Origin: Stenotrophomonas sp. 704A1
Lineage (GTDB): Bacteria > Pseudomonadota > Gammaproteobacteria > Xanthomonadales > Xanthomonadaceae
Direction of reading: 5' to 3'
NCBI RefSeq assembly: GCF_030549525.1
Contig: NZ_CP130831.1
Coordinates: 583,501-647,500 of the forward strand
Length of the DNA stretch: 64,000 nt
In this document: positions 15,800 through 24,286 of the stretch, piece by piece
Position numbering within the stretch: the stretch's first letter is position 1
How the letters are laid out: every line of letters begins with the position of its first letter
Program-made: the position numbers and the translations under genes
The notes under the pieces: model-generated
Seen by the model: the letters and a program-made list of their open reading frames with translations, nothing else
What the model was told of the DNA's origin: nothing
Database searches by the model: none

Positions 15800-17112
15800 G
15801 GTTGCTCCATCACCCTGCGCCAGAAGCCGGATGAAAATCGAGGGTCTATATGGGGGATGAACATTGGCAACATGTGTGCATAGCCCTGCCGGAACAGAGC
15901 TGGAGACATGCGGGCATCCTTGGCCGGGTATAGCGTGCCACCCGCTTCGCTGACGATACTGTCCAGCCGATTCAGAAGCTTCAGAACTCGGTCGCCGGTG
16001 TTGGGGAAATCCAATGCAAGGGTGACACCGGGTCGTGGGAAGGACAGCATGCCCCGCGATGGGATGTCGCCAAACTCCTTCAGCACAGCGAGGAACGAGC
16101 CTTGTCCGGCGTTGGATATCTCACGCAGCAGATCAGCCACGGCGTTGCGGGCCACCTCGCCAGGCAGCACGCATTGGTGCTGCAGAAATCCTTTTGGACC
16201 ATACATGCGGTTCCAATTGGAAACGCCATCCAAGGGATAGAAGTAGCTCTGGTAGTGCGAGAAAGTGCGCCGACGGCGCGCGGCTTGACGCCAGTAATAG
16301 AGCGTATTAAATGGCTTTAGGGTAAGTCGATTGACGAGCGAGAACGGGGGAGTAAACGGAACGCCCAGCATCGTGCCGCTGCCTGGGCATGGCATCGAAG
16401 CGTCGCCGCGTGCATGATCGGCACGAATGAAATGGCCCCTTCCCAGGCTGGCGCCACTGGCAAGGCAATCGATCCAAGCGACCGTGTATTCATGGGTCGC
16501 AGCCGACGCTGCCGAGAGCGTGAAAAACTCATCAAGTGAATCGAATCGAATCGACTCCGACTCCAGCCAGGGGCCTGGTACACGGCGGAGCTGGACCTCT
16601 GCCCAGGTGATCATGCCGGTAAGCCCCAGTCCGCCAATAGTCGCAGCAAAGCGCCCTGATGGGGCGTCGGCGTGCAGCACTTCGCGAGAGCCGTCGCTGC
16701 GCAGCAACTCCAGTTGCCTCACGTAGTGGCCGAAGCTACCGGCAACATGATGATTCTTGCCGTGCACGTCATTGGCGATAGCACCGCCAACGGTGGCATA
16801 GCGCGTCCCGGGAGTGACTGGCAGGAACCAGCCACTCGGCAGCGCAATGGCAATGATGTCGGCCAGTGTGACGCCAGCCTCGCAGCGTATCGTGCCGGTC
16901 GCTGGATCGAAGCAGATCATGCGGTCGAGCATGCGGGTATCGAGCAGCGTGCCTCCCGGGAGCAAGCAACTGTCGCCATAGCTGCGGCCGCTGCCACGCG
17001 GCAGAGCAAAGCCCTCGAACGCAGGCATGCAATCGTCACGCCCCCCCATCAATTGCAGCCGCTGATCTGTAACGACCGGGTAGCTGCCCCACGACTGGCC
17101 GGCGCGGGTCAC
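15784..17112 (-). CDS. DprE1-like FAD oxidase: polyprenylphosphoryl-ribose 2'-epimerase subunit
   Basis: 442 residues from GTG 17112, chosen because it forms a GTGA overlap with the upstream stop; an ATG nine codons earlier would lie inside the UbiA gene. VAO-type FAD protein: GSGRSYGD (40-47) and HGKNHHVAGSFG (117-128) match the mycobacterial DprE1 (Rv3790) flavin-binding motifs closely. The catalytic lysine motif YPAKDAR (Lys398) is present. The residue aligned with the benzothiazinone-reactive Cys387 of M. tuberculosis appears to be Ala366 (LALDFP where the mycobacterial enzyme has ICVDFP). It should oxidise C2 of lipid-linked ribofuranose. Confidence 0.88.
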   Translation of the reverse strand: MTRAGQSWGSYPVVTDQRLQLMGGRDDCMPAFEGFALPRGSGRSYGDSCLLPGGTLLDTRMLDRMICFDPATGTIRCEAGVTLADIIAIALPSGWFLPVTPGTRYATVGGAIANDVHGKNHHVAGSFGHYVRQLELLRSDGSREVLHADAPSGRFAATIGGLGLTGMITWAEVQLRRVPGPWLESESIRFDSLDEFFTLSAASAATHEYTVAWIDCLASGASLGRGHFIRADHARGDASMPCPGSGTMLGVPFTPPFSLVNRLTLKPFNTLYYWRQAARRRRTFSHYQSYFYPLDGVSNWNRMYGPKGFLQHQCVLPGEVARNAVADLLREISNAGQGSFLAVLKEFGDIPSRGMLSFPRPGVTLALDFPNTGDRVLKLLNRLDSIVSEAGGTLYPAKDARMSPALFRQGYAHMLPMFIPHIDPRFSSGFWRRVMEQPCKEF

Positions 17113-18566
17113 GATGCCGCCAACACCACAATCAGGCAAACCACTGCAGCCAACTGGCTGGTTCTGTCAGTGGCGGCGAACACAATCGGATCGTCATGCA
17201 TCTGGCCACGATGTGCCACTACCCATACCCGACTCATCCAGTACAGCAGGACCGGACTCAGGAGCCACAGGATCTTGGGGTGCTGGTAAAGCGCGAGACT
17301 CTCCGGACTGTTGATGTACAGGGCAAAAACCATAACTGCGATGTATCCGGCGGCCCCGCCCAGCGATTGGATGAGCGGCAGATCGGCGACACCATAACCT
17401 CTTCCTGCGGCCTCCCGCTTGCCGCTGGACAGCGCGGCGAATAGCTCCGTATAGCGTTTCAACAATGCCAAGCTGAGGAAGGCGAACATGGAGAAGGCCA
17501 GCAGCCAGAACGACAATTCTGCATTGATAGCTACTGCACCGCCGATGATGCGGACGGTGTACAGGGCGGCGAGCAGTACCACATCCACCATCACGATACG
17601 CTTGAGCTTGAGCGAGTAACTCAAGGTCATGACGTAGTAGCAGATCAGTACCAATGCGAAGGACGGGCTGCAGTACAGCGCCAAGGCCAGCCCAGCCAAG
17701 GTGAGCAGAGGGGCGGCGAACAGCCCTTGCACAAGCGGGAGGGTGCCGGCGGCAAAGGGCCGGTTGCGCTTGCGTGGGTGGAGGCGGTCCGGCGTAAGGT
17801 CAAGCAGGTCGTTGAGCAGATATACGCCGGAGGCGCATAGGCCGAAGGCGAAGAAGGCGATGGCGGCCTGACTCAGTGATGCGATGTCCAGAAACCGATG
17901 CGCGGTGAGCAGGGGGACCAGTACCAGCAGGTTCTTCAGCCATTGATACAAGCGGAGGGCTTTGATCCAGGCCCGCAGACCACCGCCATGGGGCAGCAAA
18001 TGTGCGCCGATTGAAGTCACCGCCGCGGCAGCTGTGGCCAGTGATGCGCTGGCATTGACGACGATGGCCGACGCGGCATGCTGCCAGACCTGAAGGTCGA
18101 CCCTGCCATTGCCGATGTAGTCGAAGTTGCGTTCGCCGAAGCGGGCAACAAGTGCCTCTGCTTTGCGTCTCCCGGCGAGGTTGACCTCGCCATTGCTGCA
18201 GATCACCTCTTCAAACAGTCCCAAATGGGCTGCGATAGGTTCTACGAGAAGCGCATCAGAGGCAGTGCACAATACGCGTGGGCGTTGCGCGGTTGTCCGC
18301 AGAAGCTCCAGAACACGTGCATCGTAGGGGAGCGTCTCGGGTGGCAACGTTACCCGCAGGGCGAGTTCCCGCTTGACCGCCGCTTTGCCTTTGAGTAGCC
18401 AGAGCGGGATCAGGAAGAGGTAAAGTGGGTTGCGAGAGAGCAAGGCCAGCAACGATTCGTAAAGAACATCAGAGCGGAGCAGGGTCCCATCCAGATCAAC
18501 GCAGAGTGCTCTTTCCAGCGGCCTATTGCCGTAGGCTCCGATGTTGCTGCTGTTAGTGTCGCCCAT
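17109..18566 (-). CDS. HAD phosphatase-UbiA prenyltransferase fusion (polyprenyl-phosphate phosphoribosyltransferase-like)
   Basis: 485 residues. Residues 20-200 are a HAD hydrolase (motif I DLDGTLL at 24-30; TASD as motif II; GNGRVD as motif IV). From about 200 onward there are about nine membrane helices of a UbiA-family prenyltransferase, with the Asp-rich motif NDLLDLTPDRLHPRKRNRP and FAAGTLP, like decaprenyl-phosphate phosphoribosyltransferase (Rv3806c). A second Asp motif is replaced by TLSYSLKLKRIVMVDVV. The first gene of a four-gene operon leading to polyprenyl-phosphate D-arabinofuranose. The fused HAD domain could remove the 5-phosphate left on the transferred phosphoribose; that is inference. 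Confidence 0.87.
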   Translation of the reverse strand: MGDTNSSNIGAYGNRPLERALCVDLDGTLLRSDVLYESLLALLSRNPLYLFLIPLWLLKGKAAVKRELALRVTLPPETLPYDARVLELLRTTAQRPRVLCTASDALLVEPIAAHLGLFEEVICSNGEVNLAGRRKAEALVARFGERNFDYIGNGRVDLQVWQHAASAIVVNASASLATAAAAVTSIGAHLLPHGGGLRAWIKALRLYQWLKNLLVLVPLLTAHRFLDIASLSQAAIAFFAFGLCASGVYLLNDLLDLTPDRLHPRKRNRPFAAGTLPLVQGLFAAPLLTLAGLALALYCSPSFALVLICYYVMTLSYSLKLKRIVMVDVVLLAALYTVRIIGGAVAINAELSFWLLAFSMFAFLSLALLKRYTELFAALSSGKREAAGRGYGVADLPLIQSLGGAAGYIAVMVFALYINSPESLALYQHPKILWLLSPVLLYWMSRVWVVAHRGQMHDDPIVFAATDRTSQLAAVVCLIVVLAAS

Positions 18567-18594
18567 CGATATAGACTCTTGGAGAACGGATGCG

Positions 18595-18600
18595 ATTATA
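18595..18600 (-). promoter_or_regulatory. Consensus -10 element for the D-arabinofuranose donor operon
   Basis: Perfect TATAAT on the minus strand, 28 bases before the HAD-UbiA ATG at 18566. No good -35 at 16-18 bases; TTGGAC lies only 14 bases upstream. This would give the operon its own transcript separate from etfBA, with a leader of about 22 bases. Confidence 0.5.
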
Positions 18601-18630
18601 GCCCCGCGTCAATTGTCCAAGACAGGCCAT

Positions 18631-18666
18631 CTAGCGCCCCCTGCAATCCCCGCAGGGGGCGACTAG
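18631..18666 (-). terminator. Terminator hairpin after etfA
   Basis: CGCCCCCTGC (18635-18644) / GCAGGGGGCG (18652-18661), loop of seven, extended imperfectly by flanking CTAG / CTAG. It lies just past the etfA stop and separates etfBA from the downstream arabinose operon. No strong T-tract. Confidence 0.6.
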
Positions 18667-18669
18667 GCA

Positions 18670-19608
18670 TCACAGCGCCTTTTCCAGCTCCGGCAGGATC
18701 GCGAACAGATCCCCGACCAGACCGATATCGGCAATCTCGAAGATCGGCGAATCCGGATCCTTGTTGATCGCCACGATCGTACCGGCGTCCTTGATGCCGG
18801 TCAGGTGCTGGATCGCACCGCTGATCCCCACCGCCACATACAGCTCCGGCGCGATGATCTTGCCGGTCTGGCCGACCTGCAGGTCGCTGGGCACGTAGCC
18901 GGCGTCGACCGCCGCACGCGAGGCACCGACGGCGGCGCCGAGCTTGTCGGCCAGCTGGAAGATGACCTTGAAGTTCTCTTCCGAACCGACGCCGCGGCCA
19001 CCGGAGACCACGCGCTTGGCGCTCTGCAGGTCAGGGCGGTCGCTGGCACCGGCGGCCAGGCCGACGAAGCGGGTGTGGGACGGCAGGGCAGCATCGACGC
19101 TGGCCGCTTCGATGGCGGCGCTGCCGCCCTGGGCGGCTTCCGGCCACGACGCGGCACGCGCGGTGGCGACCACGATCTGGTCGGCCGGGGCTTCCACGGT
19201 GATGATCGCGTTGCCGGCGTAGATCGGGCGCTTGAAGGTGTGGCTGCCTTCCACGGCCATCAGGTCGGAGACCTGGTTGACGCCAAGCAGGGCGGCCACG
19301 CACGGCATCAGGTCCTTGCCGAAGGTGGTCGACGGGCCGAACACGTGGGTGTAGCCCTTGGCCAGCTGCGCGATCTGCGGCGCCAGCACCTGGGCCAGCG
19401 CCTGCGCATTGGCGGCGTTGGTCACGGTCAGGACCTTGGCGACGCCGGCGATCTTCGCGGCTTCCGCGGCAACGGCGGCCGGGTCGGCAGCCAGCACCAG
19501 CACGTCAATGCTGGCGCCGGAAATGGCTGCAGCAGCGCTGACGGTCTTGGCGGTGGCGGCGTTGAGCTTGCCGTCGTGGTGTTCGGCGATGACGAGAATC
19601 TTGCTCAT
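18670..19608 (-). CDS. etfA: Electron transfer flavoprotein alpha subunit
   Basis: 312 residues, the normal length. The N-terminal half has the ETF-alpha start ([20 protein letters not shown]). The C-terminal FAD domain has [15 protein letters not shown], then GATRA-equivalent [43 protein letters not shown], and [20 protein letters not shown]. With EtfB it accepts electrons from acyl-CoA and other dehydrogenases and passes them to ETF-ubiquinone oxidoreductase. The ATG shares one base with the etfB stop. It is the conserved right boundary of the lps locus in xanthomonads. Confidence 0.95.
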   Translation of the reverse strand: MSKILVIAEHHDGKLNAATAKTVSAAAAISGASIDVLVLAADPAAVAAEAAKIAGVAKVLTVTNAANAQALAQVLAPQIAQLAKGYTHVFGPSTTFGKDLMPCVAALLGVNQVSDLMAVEGSHTFKRPIYAGNAIITVEAPADQIVVATARAASWPEAAQGGSAAIEAASVDAALPSHTRFVGLAAGASDRPDLQSAKRVVSGGRGVGSEENFKVIFQLADKLGAAVGASRAAVDAGYVPSDLQVGQTGKIIAPELYVAVGISGAIQHLTGIKDAGTIVAINKDPDSPIFEIADIGLVGDLFAILPELEKAL

Positions 19609-20354
19609 TACAGCAGCCCCTTCTGCTTGAGTGCGGCAACCAGTTCGGCCGCGTCCTTGACCATCACACCCTTGCTGCGCTTGGACGGCGCGGCGTACTG
19701 GGTGGTCTTGAAGGTATCGGCGGCGTCAACGCCGAGATCGGCCAGCTGCAGGGTCTCCAGCGGCTTGGCCTTGGCCTTCATGATGTCCGGCAGCTTGATG
19801 AAGCGCGGCTCGTTCAGGCGCAGGTCGGTGGTGACCACGGCCGGCAGATCCACTTCCAGCGTTTCCAGGCCGGCGTCGACTTCGCGGGTGACCGTAGCCT
19901 TGCCGTCGGCAATGTCGAGCTTGCTGGCGAAGGTCGCCTGCGGGCGGCCCCACAGCGTGGCCAGCATCTGGCCGGTCTGGTTGGCGTCGTCGTCGATCGC
20001 CTGCTTGCCGAGGATCACCAGGTCCGGCTGCTCCTTCTCGACCAGCTTGAGCAGGGTGCGGGCGGCGGTCAGCGGCTGGATGGCCTGGTCGGTGACCACG
20101 TGCACGGCGCGGTTGGCGCCCATGGCCAGGCCGTTGCGCAGGTGCGCCTGGGCGTCGGCCGGGGCGATGGTGGCAACCACCACTTCGCTGGCGATGCCCT
20201 TGTCGCGCAGGCGCAACGCTTCTTCCAGGGCGATCTCATCGAACGGATTGGGGGACAGCTTGACGCCGTCGGTGACCACGCCGGAACCGTCCGGCTTGAC
20301 CTGAATGCGGACGTTGTAGTCCACCACGCGCTTGTACGCGACGAGGATTTTCAT
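19608..20354 (-). CDS. etfB: Electron transfer flavoprotein beta subunit
   Basis: 248 residues beginning [19 protein letters not shown], typical of EtfB. It has the AMP-binding region [19 protein letters not shown] and the recognition loop [20 protein letters not shown], followed by [20 protein letters not shown]. It forms the ETF heterodimer with the adjacent alpha subunit. First gene of etfBA; transcribed divergently from rmlB. Confidence 0.95.
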   Translation of the reverse strand: MKILVAYKRVVDYNVRIQVKPDGSGVVTDGVKLSPNPFDEIALEEALRLRDKGIASEVVVATIAPADAQAHLRNGLAMGANRAVHVVTDQAIQPLTAARTLLKLVEKEQPDLVILGKQAIDDDANQTGQMLATLWGRPQATFASKLDIADGKATVTREVDAGLETLEVDLPAVVTTDLRLNEPRFIKLPDIMKAKAKPLETLQLADLGVDAADTFKTTQYAAPSKRSKGVMVKDAAELVAALKQKGLL

Positions 20355-20619
20355 CTGGTACGGGGTCCTTCAGTAACAGGGAGAACGTCCGGTCCTGGAA
20401 CAGCAACCGGTTCGGGGGTGGGATCCCGATTCTAGCTGGGTTGAGGTGACCATGCGAATGCGTATGGTTATGCTGCGGCGCCGCATGGCGAGCGGTCAGG
20501 CCCCGCGTCATTCATGTCTCGCAGGCAGTCGTGAAGACCGCTGCCATGTATGCTGTGCCGCTGTGTCGGGGTGCCTGCGGGCATCCCAGGGATGACTTCA
20601 AAGAACAGGAGAACAGGTA
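20355..20619. promoter_or_regulatory. Divergent etfB/rmlB promoter region
   Basis: 265 bases between divergent genes must hold both promoters; I see no convincing -35/-10 pair. A perfect palindrome GCGGCGCCGC lies near 20474-20483. AGGAG at 20607-20611 is the rmlB ribosome-binding site. Confidence 0.4.
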
Positions 20620-21675
20620 GTGCCCACATGGCTTGTCACCGGCGGCGCCGGATTCATTGGCGGTAATTTTGTTCTCGAAGCCGTCGCCCGGGGCGTCAAG
20701 GTCATCAACCTCGATGCGCTCACCTACGCCGGCAACCTGAAGACCCTGTCCAGCCTGGAGAGTAATCCGAACCACGTCTTCGTGCAGGGCGATATCGGCG
20801 ACAGCGCGCTGGTCACCCGCCTGCTGACCGAACACCAGCCCGAGGCGGTGCTGAACTTCGCCGCCGAGAGCCACGTCGACCGTTCCATCGACGGTCCGGG
20901 TGCCTTCATCCAGACCAATGTCGTAGGTACCCTGGGCCTGCTCGAAGCCGTGCGCGACTACTGGAAGGCGCTGCCGGCCGACCAGGGCGCGGCCTTCCGC
21001 TTCCTGCATGTGTCCACCGACGAGGTGTACGGCACCCTCGGTGAGACCGGCAAGTTCAGCGAAACGACCCAGTACGCTCCCAATTCCCCGTACTCGGCGT
21101 CGAAGGCCGCATCGGACCACTTGGTCCGCGCCTTCCACCACACCTACGGGCTGCCGGTGCTGACCACCAACTGCTCCAACAACTACGGGCCCTACCATTT
21201 CCCGGAGAAGCTCATTCCGCTGGTGATCGCCAAGGCGCTGGCCGGCGAACCGCTGCCTGTCTACGGCGATGGCAAGCAGGTGCGTGACTGGTTGTTCGTG
21301 TCCGACCACTGCGAAGCGATCCGCACCGTGCTGGCCAAGGGCCAGGTGGGCGAGACCTACAACGTCGGCGGCAACTCGGAAAAGCAGAACATCGAAGTGG
21401 TGCAGGCCATCTGCGCGCTGCTGGACCAGCGCCGCCCGCGCGAGGATGGCCAGCCGCGCAGCAGCCAGATCACCTACGTCGCCGACCGCCCGGGCCATGA
21501 CCGCCGTTACGCGATCGATGCCTCCAAGCTGAAGAACGACCTGGGCTGGGAACCGGCCTACACCTTCGAGCAGGGCATCGCCTTCACCGTTGACTGGTAC
21601 CTGGACAACCAGGAGTGGGTCAACGGCGTGCTCGACGGCAGCTACCGCCTGCAGCGCATCGGCACTGCGGCCTGA
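20620..21675 (+). CDS. rmlB: dTDP-glucose 4,6-dehydratase
   Basis: 351 residues with a GTG start; AGGAG eight bases upstream fixes it. Extended [15 protein letters not shown] at the start, [26 protein letters not shown] with the catalytic Asp-Glu pair, and [14 protein letters not shown] (Tyr-x3-Lys). It converts dTDP-glucose to dTDP-4-keto-6-deoxyglucose, the second step of dTDP-L-rhamnose synthesis. First of rmlBACD, an order typical of Xanthomonas and Stenotrophomonas; rmlA follows after 14 bases. Confidence 0.96.
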   Translation: MPTWLVTGGAGFIGGNFVLEAVARGVKVINLDALTYAGNLKTLSSLESNPNHVFVQGDIGDSALVTRLLTEHQPEAVLNFAAESHVDRSIDGPGAFIQTNVVGTLGLLEAVRDYWKALPADQGAAFRFLHVSTDEVYGTLGETGKFSETTQYAPNSPYSASKAASDHLVRAFHHTYGLPVLTTNCSNNYGPYHFPEKLIPLVIAKALAGEPLPVYGDGKQVRDWLFVSDHCEAIRTVLAKGQVGETYNVGGNSEKQNIEVVQAICALLDQRRPREDGQPRSSQITYVADRPGHDRRYAIDASKLKNDLGWEPAYTFEQGIAFTVDWYLDNQEWVNGVLDGSYRLQRIGTAA

Positions 21676-21689
21676 ACCCAGGAGACGAC

Positions 21690-22577
21690 ATGACCCAGCG
21701 CAAGGGCATCATCCTCGCCGGCGGCTCCGGCACCCGGCTGTATCCGATCACCAAGGGCGTCAGCAAGCAGCTGCTGCCGGTGTACGACAAGCCGATGATC
21801 TACTACCCGCTCAGCGTGTTGATGCTGACGGGCATCCGCGAAGTGCTGATCATCAACACGCCGCACGAGCAGGCGCTGTTCCAGCAGTTGCTGGGCGATG
21901 GTTCGCAGTGGGGCATGGACATCCAGTACGCGGTGCAGCCCAGTCCTGATGGCCTGGCCCAGGCGTACCTGATCGGCCGTGACTTCGTCGCCGGCAAGCC
22001 GAGCTGCCTGGTGCTGGGTGACAACATCTTCCACGGCCACGGCCTGCGCGAGGTGCTCAAGCGCGCCGATGAGCGCACCGACGGTGCCACCGTGTTCGGC
22101 TACTGGGTGAATGATCCGGAGCGCTATGGCGTGGCCGAGTTCGACAAGAGCGGCAAGGTGATCGACCTGGTCGAGAAGCCGGAGAATCCGCGTTCGAACT
22201 ATGCGGTGACCGGCCTGTACTTCTATGACGGCAATGCCAGCGCGCATGCGGCCGAACTCAAGCCGTCGCCGCGTGGCGAGCTGGAGATCACCGATCTCAA
22301 CAAGCGCTACCTGGCCGAAGACAACCTGCACCTGGAAGCGCTGGGCCGCGGCTATGCCTGGCTCGATACCGGCACCCACCAGTCGCTGCTGGAAGCGTCC
22401 AACTTCATCGAGACCATCCAGACCCGGCAGGGCCTGCAGGTCTGCTGCCCGGAGGAAATCGCGTTCGGCCAAGGCTGGATCAACGCCGAGCAGCTGGAAG
22501 CGCTGGCTGCACCGCTGATCAAGAACGGCTACGGCCAGTACCTGCACAAGCTCGCATTGCGTGGAGTTGTTCCGTGA
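21690..22577 (+). CDS. rmlA: Glucose-1-phosphate thymidylyltransferase
   Basis: 295 residues from ATG 21690, with GGAG six bases upstream; the in-frame upstream extension reads into rmlB and is rejected. Nucleotidyltransferase motif [14 protein letters not shown], then [17 protein letters not shown], and [11 protein letters not shown]. It makes dTDP-glucose from glucose-1-phosphate and dTTP, and is normally feedback-regulated by dTDP-L-rhamnose. Stop overlaps the rmlC GTG (GTGA). Confidence 0.96.
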   Translation: MTQRKGIILAGGSGTRLYPITKGVSKQLLPVYDKPMIYYPLSVLMLTGIREVLIINTPHEQALFQQLLGDGSQWGMDIQYAVQPSPDGLAQAYLIGRDFVAGKPSCLVLGDNIFHGHGLREVLKRADERTDGATVFGYWVNDPERYGVAEFDKSGKVIDLVEKPENPRSNYAVTGLYFYDGNASAHAAELKPSPRGELEITDLNKRYLAEDNLHLEALGRGYAWLDTGTHQSLLEASNFIETIQTRQGLQVCCPEEIAFGQGWINAEQLEALAAPLIKNGYGQYLHKLALRGVVP

Positions 22578-23131
22578 AAGTAATTGAAACCAAGTTGCCC
22601 GGCTGTGTAGTGATCGAGCCGGCGGTGTTCGGCGATGCACGCGGCTATTTCTTCGAGACCTGGAATGCCGAGCGCTTCGCCGCGCTGGGCCTGCCGGATC
22701 GCTTCGTGCAGAGCAACGTCTCGACCTCGGCGCAGGGCGTGCTGCGCGGCCTGCATTACCAGTGGCCGCGCCCGCAGGGCAAGCTGGTCAGCGTGCTGGA
22801 AGGTGAGGTCTACGACGTGGCCGTGGACATCCGCCGCGGCTCGCCGACCTTCGGCCAGTGGGAAGCAGTGGTGCTGAGCGCGGAGAACAAGAAGCAGTTC
22901 TGGATTCCGGAAGGCTTCGCGCATGGCTTTGCCGTACTGTCCGAGCGCGCGGTGTTCAGCTACCTGTGCACCGAGGTCTACCTGAAGGACTTCGACGCCG
23001 GCGTGCGCTGGAACGACGCCGACATCGCCGTGGACTGGCCGGTCAGCGCCCCGACCTTGTCGGCCAAGGACGAAAACGCGCCGTTCCTGAAAGACATCGC
23101 CGAAGACCGCCTGCCGGTCTACGCCCCATGA
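22574..23131 (+). CDS. rmlC: dTDP-4-dehydrorhamnose 3,5-epimerase
   Basis: 185 residues with a GTG start overlapping the rmlA stop. Cupin fold: [20 protein letters not shown] contains the catalytic His of the RGLHYQ motif, followed by [18 protein letters not shown] and [16 protein letters not shown]. It epimerises C3 and C5 of dTDP-4-keto-6-deoxyglucose. Stop overlaps the rmlD ATG. Confidence 0.96.
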   Translation: MKVIETKLPGCVVIEPAVFGDARGYFFETWNAERFAALGLPDRFVQSNVSTSAQGVLRGLHYQWPRPQGKLVSVLEGEVYDVAVDIRRGSPTFGQWEAVVLSAENKKQFWIPEGFAHGFAVLSERAVFSYLCTEVYLKDFDAGVRWNDADIAVDWPVSAPTLSAKDENAPFLKDIAEDRLPVYAP

Positions 23132-24024
23132 CGGTACTGGTGCTCGGGGGCAACGGCCAGGTCGGCCAGGAACTGCTGCGCGCGCTGGCCCCGCTGGGTG
23201 CAGTGGTCGCCACCACCCGCAGCGGCACGCTGCCGGATGGCAGCGTCTGCGAAACCGCCGACTTCAGCCAGCCTGAGAGCCTGCCAGCCCTGCTGGATCG
23301 TCTGCAGCCGTCGGTGGTGGTCAATGCGGCCGCTTACACCGCCGTGGACCGTGCCGAGCAGGACGTGGAGGCCGCGTTCGCGGCCAACGCGCAGGCACCG
23401 GGCGTGATCGCGCGCTGGTGTGCGGCGCACGGCGTGCCGTTCGTGCATTACTCCACCGATTACGTGTTCGATGGCCAGGGCAGCGCGCCCTACCGCGAAG
23501 ACGAGCCGACCGCACCGCTGGGCGTGTATGGCACCAGCAAGCGCGATGGTGAGGACGCGGTGCGTGCGGCCGGTGGCCGCCATCTGATCTTCCGCACGGC
23601 GTGGGTCTACGCCTCGCACGGCGCCAACTTCCTGCGCACCATGCTGCGGGTGGGTGCGGAGCGCGAGCAGCTGCGCGTGGTGGCCGACCAGATCGGCACG
23701 CCGACGCCAGCCGCGCTGATCGCCGATGTCACCGCGCAGGCGCTGCAGCATCCGGGGCAGCTGTCGGGCACCTGGCACCTGACCGCCAGTGGCCAGACCA
23801 GCTGGCATGGCTTTGCCGAGGCGATCTTCGCCGAGGCGTTGGCCACCGGCGTGCTGGCCAAGGCGCCGACGGTCGAGGCGATTCCCAGTTCCGAGTACCC
23901 GACCCCGGCCAAGCGCCCGGCGTGGTCGGTGCTGGACAACCGCAAGCTCCAGCAGGATTTCGGCATCGCCTTGCCGGCATGGCAGGACGGCCTGAAGCGG
24001 GTGATGGCAGAAGTGGCCCGATAA
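23128..24024 (+). CDS. rmlD: dTDP-4-dehydrorhamnose reductase
   Basis: 298 residues from the ATG overlapping the rmlC stop (ATGA). SDR: LVLGGNGQVGQELLRAL, NAAAYTAVDRAEQD, HYSTDYVFDGQG and YGTSKRDGE. Final step to dTDP-L-rhamnose using NADPH. Followed immediately by three tandem SMAG dimers that probably mark the mRNA end. Confidence 0.96.
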   Translation: MTVLVLGGNGQVGQELLRALAPLGAVVATTRSGTLPDGSVCETADFSQPESLPALLDRLQPSVVVNAAAYTAVDRAEQDVEAAFAANAQAPGVIARWCAAHGVPFVHYSTDYVFDGQGSAPYREDEPTAPLGVYGTSKRDGEDAVRAAGGRHLIFRTAWVYASHGANFLRTMLRVGAEREQLRVVADQIGTPTPAALIADVTAQALQHPGQLSGTWHLTASGQTSWHGFAEAIFAEALATGVLAKAPTVEAIPSSEYPTPAKRPAWSVLDNRKLQQDFGIALPAWQDGLKRVMAEVAR

Positions 24025-24025
24025 C

Positions 24026-24265
24026 GGTAGCGCCGGGCCATGCCCGGCGGATGCCTCATCACCGCTGCGCTCGCCGGCCATGGGCCGGCGCTACCTGGGT
24101 GGGGTCGAACGGTAGCGCCGGGCCATGCCCGGCGGATGCCTCATCACCGCTGCGCTCGCCGGCCATGGGCCGGCGCTACCCGGGTGGGGTCGAACGGTAG
24201 CGCCGGGCCATGCCCGGCGGATGCCTCATCACCGCTGCGCTCGCCGGCCATGGGCCGGCGCTACC
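24026..24265. repeat. Three tandem 85-bp units, each an inverted pair of SMAG REP elements
   Basis: GGTAGCGCCGGGCCATGCCC starts at 24026, 24111 and 24196, exactly 85 bases apart. In each unit it is followed by a reversed copy ending GGGCCGGCGCTACC. The units are almost identical (CTACCTGGG versus CTACCCGGG is the main difference), the third being cut after its CTACC. Each half can form a hairpin and the pair can form a long cruciform. Located between convergent rmlD and xanB. Confidence 0.92.
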
Positions 24266-24286
24266 CCGGATGCAGCGGGTCGCGGA

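Noticed and set aside
5154..18566. Insertion sequence or integrase remnants at the edges of the lps cassette
   Set aside because: No transposase-like frame, terminal repeat or target duplication was seen at either boundary.
18805..20304. A 499-codon plus-strand frame across etfA and etfB
   Set aside because: The minus-strand ETF subunits are full length with all family motifs; the plus frame is low-complexity.
24026..24265. CRISPR-like periodic repeat
   Set aside because: Only three units, no variable spacers, each unit is itself an inverted pair of SMAG elements, and no cas genes are nearby.
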